Positions 15,474-25,343 of a DNA stretch of 64,000 nucleotides are shown one piece after another (positions within the stretch are counted from its first letter, which is position 1; each line of letters begins with the position of its first letter). The stretch is from Clostridiales bacterium (lineage in GTDB: Bacteria; Bacillota; Clostridia; Christensenellales; Aristaeellaceae). The stretch spans positions 1 through 64,000 of the forward strand of contig SVHC01000004.1 of assembly GCA_015056055.1 (NCBI GenBank). Reading direction: 5' to 3'. The notes beneath the pieces are model-generated. The model had not been told where the DNA came from. It was given only the letters and a program-made list of their open reading frames with translations, and made no database searches. Both the position numbers and the translations under genes were made by a program.

Positions 15474-17942
15474 TTACTGTTCATCCAACAATACTACTTG
15501 ATCTGCGAGTGTATCCGCAACGATACGTGTGAAGCGAAGTTCTTCTCCATTGGCCGTTACATGCACTTTGTCACCCAGATGGATTCTGCCGGAGAGAATT
15601 TCCTCACTGAGGGCGTCTTCCACCTTACGCTGAATTGTTCTGCGCAGCGGACGTGCACCGTACTGGGGGTCAAATCCGGCTTTTGCGAGCATGGATACGG
15701 CTTCGGCATCGACTTCCATATCGATACCGCGCTCAGAGAGACGCTTCTGAACAGACCTCAACATAAGTGAGGCGATTCGGTCAATATCGTCACCAGTCAA
15801 CTCGTGGAAGACGATAATCTCATCAAGTCTGTTCAGAAATTCAGGACGGAATACCTGCTTGATTTCGTCCATGATATTATTGCGCATTTGATCATAGGTC
15901 TTTTCACGATTATCCACGCTTCCGAACCCTACGGTACGCTGTTTTTTAATCGTCTGAGCACCGGCGTTGGATGTCATTACGATAACGGTATTTTTGAAGT
16001 CAACGACGCGTCCCTGACCATCCGTTAAGCGACCATCTTCCAGAATCTGAAGAAGTACATTGAAAACATCGGGATGTGCCTTTTCAACTTCATCCAACAG
16101 GACAACAGAATACGGTTTTCTGCGTACCTTTTCGGTGAGCTGGCCACCTTCCTCATGCCCCACATAGCCCGGAGGCGAACCGATCATGCGCGATACGGAA
16201 TGTTTCTCCATATATTCGCTCATGTCCACGCGAATCAGGCTATCTTCATCACCAAAAAGTGCTTCTCCGAGCGCTTTGCAAAGTTCCGTTTTACCTACGC
16301 CGGTCGGTCCAAGGAAAATAAACGAACCAATGGGACGCTGCGGATCTTTGATACCGGCACGTGCACGACGAACAGCACGCGCGACTGCGGCAACAGCTTC
16401 TTCCTGTCCCACGACGCGATTGTGCAGAATTTCTTCCAGCTTAAGAAGGCGCGCGGCTTCATCTTCTGTCATGCGGGAGACGGGGATTCCGGTCCAGACG
16501 GAAACAATCTGAGCAACTTCCTCTTCCCCTACAATCTCGACGCGTTCTTCACGGCGCTGCTCCCATTCTTTGCGGCGCTGAGCAATCTCGTTTTGCAGGT
16601 GCTTTTTTTCATCACGAAGCTGAGCGGCTTTTTCAAAATCCTCATGCGCGACGGCTTCTTCGGTTTCTTTGCTAAGAATCTCCATGCGAGCTTCTTGCTC
16701 TTTCATATCCGGCGGCGCAGTAAATGCCTTAATGCGCACGCGGGAAGCAGCTTCATCGATCAGATCGATGGCTTTATCCGGCAAAAAGCGATCAGAGATA
16801 TATCGATCTGAAAGATGCACTGCCGCTTCTATGGCTTCATCTGTGATCTGTACACGATGATGTGCTTCATAACGATCACGCAGACCGCGCAGAATCGCTA
16901 CACTTTCTTCTTTGGTGGGCTCCCCAACCATAACAGGTTGGAATCTGCGTTCCAAAGCAGCATCTTTTTCGATATATTTGCGGTATTCTTTCAGCGTTGT
17001 TGCACCCACGCACTGCAGTTCGCCGCGTGCAAGCAAAGGTTTCAGAATATTTGCTGCATCGATAGAGCCTTCGCTGGCTCCGGCACCGACCATGGTGTGC
17101 AGCTCATCAATAAACAGGATCACGTTTCCTGCATTCTTGATTTCTGCCATGGCATTTTTGAGTCGTTCTTCGAATTCGCCGCGATATTTGGCACCGGCAA
17201 GCATACCGGCCAAATCAAGGGAAACTACGCGTTTTCCGCGCAGAATTTCGGGGATATTTCCCTCAACGATCAGCGTTGCAAGACCTTCTACAATGGCAGA
17301 TTTTCCTACACCGGGTTCACCAATCAATACAGGATTGTTTTTTGTACGCCTGGAAAGTATCTGTACAATGCGCTCTATTTCTTTTGCGCGGCCGATAACG
17401 GGATCCAATTCATTGTTTTCTGCAGCCTTGGTCAAATCTCTTGCAAAATTGTCAAGCGTGGGAGTACCTTCGTTTTTAGGGGCATTTTTTTCGCCGGAAG
17501 CATTGTCTTCGCCATTCATGGAACGAAGAATTTCTTCACGCATTTTCTGCAGATTTTTGCCCATCTTGGTAAGCAGAGTTGCAGCAACGCCTTCGCGCTC
17601 ATGAATCAAGGCAAGCAGCAAATGCTCGGTACCAACATAGTTGTGCTTCAGGTCTCGAGCTTCCTTTGCACTTTGTTCGAGAACCTTTTTTGTACGGGGA
17701 GTATATACCATCGTTCGTATGGGAGAGGTATCATCTCCTCGTCCCAGCATCTGGATGACTTCATTTCGGGCAGAATCCAGCGTAATTCCCTGAAGCGCAC
17801 CGGCAGCATTACCCGGGTCTGCCAGAATACCAAGCAACAGATGCTCGGTGCCTACATAATTTCTACCCATTTGTGCCGCTTCTTTCTGTGCGGCTACAAG
17901 AGCGCGCTGTCCACGCTCTGTAAAACGAGAAAACATCGCCAT
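15474..17942 (-). CDS. clpC: AAA+ unfoldase ClpC
   Basis: 822-aa Hsp100 ATPase. Two N-terminal Clp repeats ([10 protein letters not shown] near 31, [10 protein letters not shown] near 104), D1 with Walker A GEPGVGKS (208-215), a middle UVR-containing region ([17 protein letters not shown]), and D2 with GPTGVGKT followed by a RTVGFGS loop that fits ClpP docking. With ClpP it degrades misfolded and arginine-phosphorylated proteins, including those tagged by McsB. It is the last gene of the ctsR-mcsA-mcsB-clpC operon and has GGAG 7 bases upstream. ClpP itself is not in the window. Confidence 0.97.
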   Translation of the reverse strand: MAMFSRFTERGQRALVAAQKEAAQMGRNYVGTEHLLLGILADPGNAAGALQGITLDSARNEVIQMLGRGDDTSPIRTMVYTPRTKKVLEQSAKEARDLKHNYVGTEHLLLALIHEREGVAATLLTKMGKNLQKMREEILRSMNGEDNASGEKNAPKNEGTPTLDNFARDLTKAAENNELDPVIGRAKEIERIVQILSRRTKNNPVLIGEPGVGKSAIVEGLATLIVEGNIPEILRGKRVVSLDLAGMLAGAKYRGEFEERLKNAMAEIKNAGNVILFIDELHTMVGAGASEGSIDAANILKPLLARGELQCVGATTLKEYRKYIEKDAALERRFQPVMVGEPTKEESVAILRGLRDRYEAHHRVQITDEAIEAAVHLSDRYISDRFLPDKAIDLIDEAASRVRIKAFTAPPDMKEQEARMEILSKETEEAVAHEDFEKAAQLRDEKKHLQNEIAQRRKEWEQRREERVEIVGEEEVAQIVSVWTGIPVSRMTEDEAARLLKLEEILHNRVVGQEEAVAAVARAVRRARAGIKDPQRPIGSFIFLGPTGVGKTELCKALGEALFGDEDSLIRVDMSEYMEKHSVSRMIGSPPGYVGHEEGGQLTEKVRRKPYSVVLLDEVEKAHPDVFNVLLQILEDGRLTDGQGRVVDFKNTVIVMTSNAGAQTIKKQRTVGFGSVDNREKTYDQMRNNIMDEIKQVFRPEFLNRLDEIIVFHELTGDDIDRIASLMLRSVQKRLSERGIDMEVDAEAVSMLAKAGFDPQYGARPLRRTIQRKVEDALSEEILSGRIHLGDKVHVTANGEELRFTRIVADTLADQVVLLDEQ

Positions 17943-17961
17943 AGGATGACTCCTTTTCAGT

Positions 17962-18963
17962 TCAGTTTAGTTTGGAGCGAACAAAATTTGCGCGGCGGAT
18001 ATTCAGTTCGCGCTCTGTCAGTTCGCCGTTTTCATCGATGCTGAGCGAACCATCCTGCGCATCCATCATAAGCGCGTCGATAAACTCATAGCTCATGTCA
18101 ATATATCCCATGCTTGCAGCAAGACGCAGGTCAGAGTAACGCCCCATGAATTCTTTTGAACTAAGTATGCGGGCATTTGCAATCTGACCATAGGAGCGCA
18201 TCAGGCGATCTTCCAGCAGTACGGTATCTTTTTTGGAAAGAACTTCTCTTGCATTGCGTTCAAATGCTACCACCTGCATGGTCGCAGCTGTCAATGTTTT
18301 GAGCATATCATCTTCACTGCGTCCCAGGGTAACCTGATTGGATAACTGATACAAATTTCCCTGAGCTTCACTGCCTTCACCGTAAATGCCGCGTACGGTA
18401 AGACCAAGCTTGGAAATGGCCTGTAAAACGGCGCTAAGCTTTCCAATTTTTGACAGAGCAGGCAGATGCAGCATTGTAGAGGCGCGCATTCCGGTACCAA
18501 CATTTGTAGGGCAGCTGGTTAGAAAACCCAATTGCGGATCAAAGGCATAATTGTTGTCGCGTCCTAAGATATCGTCAAGTTCAAACACCAATTCAGCGGC
18601 TTTTTCGCTTTGAAGACCAGGAAGCAACCCCTGAATTCTGAGATGATCCTCTTCGTTGACCATAACGGATATAGTATCCTGACGACCGATCAAAGCTGCG
18701 CTTGTTTCTGCAAATTTCAAAAGATCATAGCTAATCAGGTGATGTTCAACAAGCTGCTTGCGCTGGGCATTCGTCAGATTTCCGATACGGATCAGGTGGT
18801 AAACGTCTTTCTCACCGGCAAGCGCGTCTACTGCGCGGCGTATGGTTTCCTGCGCCCAATCGCGGTTCATGGAAGGGGCAAACGGAATATCGCGATAATT
18901 TCTGGCAAGGCGTACGCGGCTGGAAACGACAACGTCTCTTTCAAGGGTATCAGTTGGTTTCAT
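17962..18963 (-). CDS. mcsB: Protein arginine kinase McsB
   Basis: 333-aa phosphagen-kinase-fold protein. The nucleotide-binding N-terminal RVRLARNYRDIPFA and the family block LGFLTSCPTNVGTGMRAS are clear. McsB phosphorylates arginines on unfolded proteins, marking them for ClpCP, and inactivates CtsR on heat stress. It overlaps mcsA by 14 bases, suggesting translational coupling with its activator. Length matches the usual 330-360 aa. Confidence 0.96.
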   Translation of the reverse strand: MKPTDTLERDVVVSSRVRLARNYRDIPFAPSMNRDWAQETIRRAVDALAGEKDVYHLIRIGNLTNAQRKQLVEHHLISYDLLKFAETSAALIGRQDTISVMVNEEDHLRIQGLLPGLQSEKAAELVFELDDILGRDNNYAFDPQLGFLTSCPTNVGTGMRASTMLHLPALSKIGKLSAVLQAISKLGLTVRGIYGEGSEAQGNLYQLSNQVTLGRSEDDMLKTLTAATMQVVAFERNAREVLSKKDTVLLEDRLMRSYGQIANARILSSKEFMGRYSDLRLAASMGYIDMSYEFIDALMMDAQDGSLSIDENGELTERELNIRRANFVRSKLN

Positions 18964-19486
18964 TCGTTTCCGCCTCCTCTGCTTCTACTTGCTGTTTCAG
19001 CATGCGAATTTGATCCCGCAGCTTGGCGGCTTCTTCGTATTCTTCTGCAGCGATTGCTTCAACAAGTTTTCCCTTGAGCTGGTCGATTGTATTCTTAAGG
19101 GATACTTTCTTTGCAATACCTCCAGGTACGCGGCCGGTATGCTGGGTGTTGGAATGGATAGACATAATCAGCTTTTCCAGTGGTTCGCGGAAATGCGTAT
19201 AGCATTCGGCGCATCCCAGAAGGCCGGTTTTGCGGAAATTTTCGTATTTCATGCCGCAGTTTTCGCAGGTAATATCCGGAGCTTCCTCTCCTATTTTTGT
19301 CGCCTTATTGGCATTCTGAAACAGGCCGCTCAGAATGCCGGCTAAGCTTGTAAAATCCAGTTCGGGCATGGTTGTCTTCAGTTTGGCCATGCAGGTGGGA
19401 CAGAGATTTCGCTCTTTTTTTTCGCCGCCGGTAATTGTTGTCAGCCGTATGCTGGCCGGACGGATTCCGCATTCGTCACACATCAT
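18950..19486 (-). CDS. mcsA: McsB activator McsA (zinc-finger, UVR domain)
   Basis: 178-aa protein with paired zinc-binding CxxC motifs (MMCDECG and LCPTCM; ITCENCG and LGCAECY) and a C-terminal UVR motif (AAEEYEEAAKLRDQIRML). McsA activates McsB and helps control CtsR. Located between ctsR (5 bases apart) and mcsB (overlap), the standard order in Firmicutes. Confidence 0.94.
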   Translation of the reverse strand: MMCDECGIRPASIRLTTITGGEKKERNLCPTCMAKLKTTMPELDFTSLAGILSGLFQNANKATKIGEEAPDITCENCGMKYENFRKTGLLGCAECYTHFREPLEKLIMSIHSNTQHTGRVPGGIAKKVSLKNTIDQLKGKLVEAIAAEEYEEAAKLRDQIRMLKQQVEAEEAETNETN

Positions 19487-19491
19487 CCCTA

Positions 19492-19968
19492 TTATTCCCC
19501 CTTTTGATGGTTTACAAAAGCCTGTGATATCATATTGCGAAAAATTGCAGCACGCAGAACATCTTTGGTACTGACGGGAAGAGCCAGAGCATTCTGACTA
19601 ATAGCAGCGCGCATCAATTTTGCTTCTCGTATCGTGATAATTTTGCGTTCCAGCAGCTGCATAATGATTGCGGCAGCGGAATCTTCATCGATAGAATTTC
19701 CGATTCTGTTCAGTAAAACAGACATGGCACTTTCATCGTTTGAACGTTGAATCCTTACAATTCTTACATATCCGCCGCCGCCGCGACGGGATTCAATTAC
19801 ATAGCCATGATCAATGGAAAAACGCGTTGCCAATACATAATTGATCTGAGAAGGCGCGCAGCCAAAATGCTGTGCAAGCTCATTGCGCTTCAGTTCAATC
19901 TGAATTTCCTCATCCATCAAATCCTTGATAAAACGCTCGATGGAATCGCTTAGCTGAGCCATATTCAA
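19492..19968 (-). CDS. ctsR: Class III stress-gene repressor CtsR
   Basis: 158-aa repressor. The N-terminal winged HTH contains LAQHFGCAPSQINYVLATRF and the beta-wing RRGGGGYVRIVRI with the conserved glycines of the thermosensing loop. The C-terminal domain mediates dimerisation and McsB targeting. First gene of the operon, preceded by a promoter whose start region is covered by a CtsR operator, so it represses its own operon. An ATG two codons downstream (19962) is an alternative start. Confidence 0.96.
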   Translation of the reverse strand: MNMAQLSDSIERFIKDLMDEEIQIELKRNELAQHFGCAPSQINYVLATRFSIDHGYVIESRRGGGGYVRIVRIQRSNDESAMSVLLNRIGNSIDEDSAAAIIMQLLERKIITIREAKLMRAAISQNALALPVSTKDVLRAAIFRNMISQAFVNHQKGE

Positions 19969-19978
19969 CCCTTCTTTC

Positions 19979-19995
19979 TTTGACTATCTCTGACT
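19979..19995 (-). promoter_or_regulatory. CtsR operator
   Basis: Minus-strand AGTCAGAGATAGTCAAA, two direct heptads matching the CtsR consensus RGTCAAA-NAN-RGTCAAA with one mismatch in the first heptad. It lies between the -10 and the ctsR start codon. Confidence 0.85.
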
Positions 19996-20023
19996 ATTAT
20001 AAACTTTTTTTTGAAAAATGCAA
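19996..20023 (-). promoter_or_regulatory. Promoter of the ctsR operon
   Basis: Minus-strand TTGCAT (20018-20023), 16-bp spacer, TATAAT (19996-20001), immediately upstream of the CtsR operator. Confidence 0.75.
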
Positions 20024-20056
20024 GTTAAATAAGAACGTATTGTTGTGACAATAGCA

Positions 20057-20091
20057 GGAAAAAAGCCGCATTCCCGAAAGAATACGGCTTT
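20057..20091 (-). terminator. Terminator of the MFS gene transcript
   Basis: 12-bp arms with one mismatch (20062-20073 and 20080-20091) followed on the minus strand by TTTTTT. Ends transcription from the murJ-ruvB-queA-MFS direction before ctsR. Confidence 0.85.
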
Positions 20092-20095
20092 AGAA

Positions 20096-21472
20096 TTAGC
20101 TTTGCTGTCCGTGTTTACGCAGTGAACGCTGTATCAGGAAAATACAAATTGTGGAAATAATCATTACGCCTGCTGTGAGAAGGAGAATATATTGCTTATT
20201 TACCATTTCGATTCCCAAGAGCGTGATGTTGATACCCTCTGTAGCCAGAATAAATTCACGACCTACGGTAACGCCCAGAAGAGCCGAGATATTACCCATT
20301 GTGGAGTAGAACGCAAGGTGAACAGTCTGATTCTCGCTGGGAATGTTTACATAGGCAATGCTGGACATCAAAAGATTGATGCCGGCGCCCATGACGCATA
20401 CAATAAACATTGCTACTACATACAACCAAGTTGTTTCCTGAATAACGAATGCCTGCAAAATGTAGTTCAGCAGATAAACGGACATTGTCAGATAGAATGT
20501 GGTAAAATGCGAGCGCTTTCGGATCATTTTACTCCAGATGGGCGTAAACAGGAGAACAATGGGAATGTTCATGGAACTTACCAACGTAAGATATGTATAG
20601 CTCATATCCAGATTGCCGAGCAGATAAATCGAGAAATAAGAGCCGGGAATATTTGCCGTAAAGTTCCAGAGACAAAGTACTGCGATGGTGCGCAGATAAA
20701 GTTTTTCCTTAAAGGGCTTTATAAAGAGGTCTTTAATGGAGAACCCTTTTCCGCTGTTTTCGTAGGGATATTCCTTGATGCGGGAAACGGAAAAGAGATT
20801 CACTGCTGCAATTGCTGCTGCAATAATGCGCAGAAGCAGGATTCCCTGATATTCCATTCCGTTTGCGCGGAAGGAGTCAACTACCCAGCTGGCGGTCAAA
20901 TTGACAATTGTGGTCAAAAGACCTGTAGTCAGGGTTACAAGCGAAAAATACGAATTTCGTGTGTGCGGCGGGAGACTCTGAAGATGCCATACCGATGTAC
21001 CGGGACCGTTGATTATACCAATCAGGTTGATCGTAACAATCGTGACTGCCAAAACGGAAAGCTGCCCCTGATGGCCTATCGGGAAAAGCGGAATCAGACC
21101 TATGAGCAGAATATTCAGCGTCTGCGAAATCGCACTGAGCGTGAGCAGGATTTTCTTGCGTTTTTCGAATCGTTCCAGAATAAGAGGCGCAAACATCTGG
21201 AACATGTTGATGGCTGTTCCCAGCATGGACATAAGACCGATAAAGCCGTCATCGGCCTGCATCAATAGCAAAAGACCAGTATAGAAGCTGCCGCCAATCA
21301 GGTTGCCTACGATGTTACCGCTGTAGCTGTTCATCAGCAGGCGGAAACGGTCTTTGCTGGAAGGATCACCTTCATAGTACCAACCGTCGGTTACCATTCC
21401 TTTTATCCAGCGGAATACATGCGCAGGCCTTACCTGGCGCAAGTCAGAAAAACGAAAATTGAGTTTTCCCAT
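20096..21472 (-). CDS. MFS-type transporter
   Basis: 458-aa polytopic membrane protein with about 12 hydrophobic segments. A motif-A-like FEKRKKILLTLSA follows the second or third helix, and the chain begins with an unusually long cytoplasmic N-terminus of about 50 residues (FRWIKGMVTDGWYYEGDPSSKDRFRLLM). Proteins with this start are common in gut Clostridia and are annotated as MFS transporters of unknown substrate. It lies 46 bases behind queA on the same strand and is followed by a terminator. Substrate and direction of transport cannot be inferred. Confidence 0.78.
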   Translation of the reverse strand: MGKLNFRFSDLRQVRPAHVFRWIKGMVTDGWYYEGDPSSKDRFRLLMNSYSGNIVGNLIGGSFYTGLLLLMQADDGFIGLMSMLGTAINMFQMFAPLILERFEKRKKILLTLSAISQTLNILLIGLIPLFPIGHQGQLSVLAVTIVTINLIGIINGPGTSVWHLQSLPPHTRNSYFSLVTLTTGLLTTIVNLTASWVVDSFRANGMEYQGILLLRIIAAAIAAVNLFSVSRIKEYPYENSGKGFSIKDLFIKPFKEKLYLRTIAVLCLWNFTANIPGSYFSIYLLGNLDMSYTYLTLVSSMNIPIVLLFTPIWSKMIRKRSHFTTFYLTMSVYLLNYILQAFVIQETTWLYVVAMFIVCVMGAGINLLMSSIAYVNIPSENQTVHLAFYSTMGNISALLGVTVGREFILATEGINITLLGIEMVNKQYILLLTAGVMIISTICIFLIQRSLRKHGQQS

Positions 21473-21518
21473 TTTAGTCTCCTTTGTTTTTGTAGTGATT
21501 TAGTCAGTCGCACCGGAA

Positions 21519-22538
21519 TTATTCTATCAGCATTGCATCGCCGAAGCTGAAGAATCTGTAGTTTTCTTTGACGGCTGTGTTGTAGGCATTCAAAGCAGTT
21601 TCCCTACCCATAAGCGCGCTGACCAGCATCAAAAGTGTGGAACCGGGCAGATGGAAATTGGTAATGAGTGCGTCAACAACTTTAAACTGGTATCCGGGAG
21701 TGATAAAGATATTGGTTTCTCCTGCAAAGGGTTTCAGATTTCCGTCCCATGCGGCAGATTCCAACGTGCGTACGCTGGTGGTGCCGACTGCTACAATACG
21801 TCCCCCATTTGCTTTAGCTTGCAAAATGGTATCGACAGCATCCTGCGTGATTTCGCAGTATTCGCTGTGCATTACGTGATCCTCAATATTTTCAACTTTT
21901 ACGGGACGGAAGGTTCCCAGTCCTACATGCAAAAGCACCGGAAGAATTCGGACACCTTTTGCACGGATTTTATCGAGCAATTCCGGCGTGAAATGCAACC
22001 CTGCAGTCGGAGCAGCAGCGGAGCCTTCTGCTTTGGCATATACCGTTTGATAGCGTTCCTTATCTTCGAGTTTTTCGTGAATATACGGAGGAAGCGGCAT
22101 TTCACCCAGCTCGTCAAGTGCGGCTTCAAAGGTTCCTTCACAGGTAAATTCCACAATTCTGCCGCCCACATCGGTGGTTTGTCCGATTACGGCGGTGATT
22201 CGGCCTTCACCAAACGAAATTTTTGTACCTTCACGCAGCTTTTTGCCGGGTTTTACCAAGGTCTCCCATATTTTAGGGGCCAACTGTCGAAGCAGGAATA
22301 CTTCACATACGCCGCCGCTTTCCCTCACTCCGTGCAGACGGGCAGGAATAACTCTTGTTTCATTGATAACAAGAACATCTTTTTCTGTGAGATGGTTGAG
22401 AATGTCGTAAAAATGCTTATGCTCAATTTCGCCGCTCTTGCGGTCAATACACATGAGCTTGCTGTGATCGCGAGGCTCAATCGGCGTCTGCGCGATCATT
22501 TCTTCCGGAAGATCATACCAAAAATCAACTGTTTTCAT
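21519..22538 (-). CDS. queA: tRNA preQ1(34) S-adenosylmethionine ribosyltransferase-isomerase QueA
   Basis: 339-aa QueA, full length. It begins [28 protein letters not shown], followed by [14 protein letters not shown] and later [14 protein letters not shown] and [20 protein letters not shown], all family signatures. The enzyme adds the epoxycyclopentanediol ring of queuosine in tRNA anticodons using SAM. Its start overlaps the ruvB stop by 4 bases (ATGA). The usual downstream partner tgt is not here; an MFS gene takes that place. Confidence 0.96.
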   Translation of the reverse strand: MKTVDFWYDLPEEMIAQTPIEPRDHSKLMCIDRKSGEIEHKHFYDILNHLTEKDVLVINETRVIPARLHGVRESGGVCEVFLLRQLAPKIWETLVKPGKKLREGTKISFGEGRITAVIGQTTDVGGRIVEFTCEGTFEAALDELGEMPLPPYIHEKLEDKERYQTVYAKAEGSAAAPTAGLHFTPELLDKIRAKGVRILPVLLHVGLGTFRPVKVENIEDHVMHSEYCEITQDAVDTILQAKANGGRIVAVGTTSVRTLESAAWDGNLKPFAGETNIFITPGYQFKVVDALITNFHLPGSTLLMLVSALMGRETALNAYNTAVKENYRFFSFGDAMLIE

Positions 22539-23587
22539 TCGTTTTCACCAATATCAAAGCGCATTTGCGCCGGTTCACGTCCATTTAGCATGCGGTTATC
22601 AAGGCCAAGATGGCGATATGCGGCCTCAGTGGCGATTCTGCCGCGCGGTGTACGCATCAAAAAGCCCAGCTGCAGAAGATAAGGTTCATATACATCTTCA
22701 ATCGTCGCAGCATCTTCTCCTGTGCTGGCAGCAAGTGTATCGAGTCCAACAGGCCCGCCGCCGAACTTTTCAATCATGGTTTTGATCATGGTTCTATCGG
22801 TATGGTCAAGACCAAGTTCGTCGATTTCCAGCATATCCAGCGCGGCGCAGGCGACACGATCGGTGATTTTTCCGGAGGCCTTTACCTCGGCATAGTCGCG
22901 TACACGGCGAATCAATCGGTTGGCGATTCGAGGCGTACCACGGGAACGGGAGGCAATTTCAAGTGCACCATCATTATCGCAATCGATTTTCAGGATTCTG
23001 GCAGAGCGCATAACGATAACGGCCAGCTCCTTTGGGGAATACAGTTCAAGCCTGAAACTGATACCGAATCTGTCGCGCAGAGGCGAAGTCAGCATTCCGG
23101 CGCGGGTCGTTGCGCCGATCAGCGTAAAACGCGGCAGATCAAGACGCATGGAGCGGGCAGAAGGACCTTTTCCGATCATAATGTCCAGTGCATAATCCTC
23201 CATTGCGGGATAAAGAACTTCTTCAACCGAATGACTGAGACGGTGAATTTCGTCGATGAAGAGAACATCACCTTCGTTGAGGTTTGTAAGAATCGATGCC
23301 AGATCACCGGGACGCTCGATTGCAGGACCGCTGGTGACGCGGATGTTGTGTCCCATTTCGGATGCAATGATACCTGCGAGTGTGGTTTTTCCCAGACCCG
23401 GCGGGCCATAAAGAAGGATATGATCCAATGGTTCCCTGCGTGCGATGGCAGCCTGCATATATACGCTCAGACTATCCTTGACTTTTTGCTGACCAAAGTA
23501 GTCTGCCAGCGTTGTAGGACGCAATGAACGTTCTGCATCGGCTTCTTCCATACGGAATCCGGAACCGATTAAGCGATTGTCTTCCAT
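22535..23587 (-). CDS. ruvB: Holliday junction branch-migration helicase RuvB
   Basis: 350-aa AAA+ motor with Walker [10 protein letters not shown], Walker [16 protein letters not shown], sensor and arginine-finger region [18 protein letters not shown], and a C-terminal winged helix ([21 protein letters not shown]). It drives branch migration with RuvA at recombination intermediates. The gene sits between murJ and queA; ruvA, which usually precedes it, is not adjacent or elsewhere in the window. Confidence 0.97.
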   Translation of the reverse strand: MEDNRLIGSGFRMEEADAERSLRPTTLADYFGQQKVKDSLSVYMQAAIARREPLDHILLYGPPGLGKTTLAGIIASEMGHNIRVTSGPAIERPGDLASILTNLNEGDVLFIDEIHRLSHSVEEVLYPAMEDYALDIMIGKGPSARSMRLDLPRFTLIGATTRAGMLTSPLRDRFGISFRLELYSPKELAVIVMRSARILKIDCDNDGALEIASRSRGTPRIANRLIRRVRDYAEVKASGKITDRVACAALDMLEIDELGLDHTDRTMIKTMIEKFGGGPVGLDTLAASTGEDAATIEDVYEPYLLQLGFLMRTPRGRIATEAAYRHLGLDNRMLNGREPAQMRFDIGENE

Positions 23588-23630
23588 GTATATTCTCCAG
23601 TTTCTTATATCAAATTAGAAGGCAGCGGAG

Positions 23631-25163
23631 CTATTTTCCGCGCAGGAATACTTTCCAGATGGACCGCATTTGCCTTGACCGCAGTACAATACACGCCGCC
23701 AGATAAACAGCGACAGATATGCCACCTGCGCAGAACAAGCGCACAAAGCGCATAAACGACCCTGTCCATGCCGGCAGGAAATGATTCAGTGCAATTGCTG
23801 CGATAGTGCCGATGACCGTTGCAACAGCGATTTTCAAAAGTTCTTCCAGCATACTTTTACCATTGATGTGACCAAGCTTTTTGCGCAGCAGGAAGAACAG
23901 AACAGATGCGCCGAGCGTTGCAGATATCGATGTTGCCAACGCAAGACCGTAGACGCCCATATATTTGCGCAGAATCAGGTTCAGAATTACGTTTGTTATG
24001 ACTGTACCGATGGATACATAAAGCGGTGTTACATTGTCCTGATGAGCCTGGAATGCACGGTTGAAGACATCTCTCAGTCCAAAGGCAATAATACCGATTA
24101 CATAGTATTGGAACACTCCGCTTGTAACAGCAAGAGATTCAGCTCCGAATTCTCCTCGCATATACGCCGCACGAATGATATCCTGTGCAAGTACAACGCA
24201 GATTGCGCAGATCGGCAGCAGCATAAAAGAGGCCTGCTCGATACTCTCACGCAGCGTGGCAATCATACCTTCGGGATTTTTCTGCGAAACCATGCGGCTC
24301 ATTTTGGAGAATGCCATGGTTGTGATCGGTACTACAATTACGCCCAGAATGAAGGTGATCAGTTTGAATGCATAGTTCATAGCCGGGATATCAGGTCCGT
24401 TCAGCCCGGATGCCAGTGAGCGATCAATCATATGGTTGATTTCGCTTACGGCCATGGCGAGCATTGCCGGCACTGCAAGTTCGATCAGCCGACGAACACG
24501 CGGATCTTTCCATTGAATGCGCGGAGAATAAGTAAAGTCCTTCCGCAAAAATGGCAGCATGATCACAATTTGCAGAACGCCGGAAATGACCACACTCCAC
24601 GCCACGGCAACTACGCCATGGGTTCCCGCAAACAACATCGTTGCAAGAATGGAACAAAAGCTCAGCGGGAAGCCGGTCAGCTGCGCTGCCATAAATTGTC
24701 CCCTTGCATTCAGAATGCTTGTCAGCACGATTGCAACTACGAAGAACATAAGACCCGTCAGCATAATTTGCGTAAGCTTGACGGTCATATCCAGCTTTTC
24801 GCCCGCAAATCCACCATATATCAGCTTTACAAGAGGCTCCGCAAAAACAATCATTGCGATGCCAACAATCAGCGAAAGAACACCAGCCAGATTGGTAACA
24901 TTGGATGCAAAACGATTTGCGTCTTTCAGTGAATTATTGGTTTTTTCATGCACATAAAGAGGCACGACCGTTGAAGTAATGCAGGAAGAAAACAACAGGA
25001 TCGGCAGATAAAACAGTGAGTATGCCGAATCATAAGCAGCTTTTTCCATCCCGGTGCCAAAGTAATTTGCTCCGATAATTTCGCGCACAAAACCAAACAT
25101 TTTGCTTAGGAAAATAATCAGCGTTACAGAAAGCGCAGAATTTGCAGCACGTTTCAGATTCAT
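23631..25163 (-). CDS. murJ: Lipid II flippase MurJ (MviN family)
   Basis: 510-aa protein of the MOP superfamily with about 14 membrane segments. The N-terminus AANSALSVTLIIFLSKMFGFVREIIGANYFG is typical for MurJ/MviN, and a basic loop IRAAYMRGEFG precedes the second half. It moves lipid-linked peptidoglycan precursors across the membrane. An extended -10 motif (TGATATACT) lies upstream near 25215 on the minus strand. It is probably transcribed with ruvB (43-base gap). Confidence 0.92.
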   Translation of the reverse strand: MNLKRAANSALSVTLIIFLSKMFGFVREIIGANYFGTGMEKAAYDSAYSLFYLPILLFSSCITSTVVPLYVHEKTNNSLKDANRFASNVTNLAGVLSLIVGIAMIVFAEPLVKLIYGGFAGEKLDMTVKLTQIMLTGLMFFVVAIVLTSILNARGQFMAAQLTGFPLSFCSILATMLFAGTHGVVAVAWSVVISGVLQIVIMLPFLRKDFTYSPRIQWKDPRVRRLIELAVPAMLAMAVSEINHMIDRSLASGLNGPDIPAMNYAFKLITFILGVIVVPITTMAFSKMSRMVSQKNPEGMIATLRESIEQASFMLLPICAICVVLAQDIIRAAYMRGEFGAESLAVTSGVFQYYVIGIIAFGLRDVFNRAFQAHQDNVTPLYVSIGTVITNVILNLILRKYMGVYGLALATSISATLGASVLFFLLRKKLGHINGKSMLEELLKIAVATVIGTIAAIALNHFLPAWTGSFMRFVRLFCAGGISVAVYLAACIVLRSRQMRSIWKVFLRGK

Positions 25164-25298
25164 ATTCTATCCCCTCCGTCCGATGCAGCATATGACTTTC
25201 CACCATCCTTTAGTATATCACATTGCGCGAAAATTGGAAGAGGAAAAAACGAAATTTCCCATGGGAATCCGATTCTTTACCTTAGACATTGTGATATG

Positions 25299-25329
25299 AG
25301 AAAAGCCGCTCACTGTAAAGTGAGCGGCT
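25299..25329 (-). terminator. Terminator of the gerM-rph-pfkA-GH38 transcript
   Basis: Perfect 11-bp stem (25304-25314 with 25319-25329), GTAA-type tetraloop, then TTTTC on the minus strand, 14 bases after the mannosidase stop. Confidence 0.88.
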
Positions 25330-25343
25330 GTGACGTTGGATTT

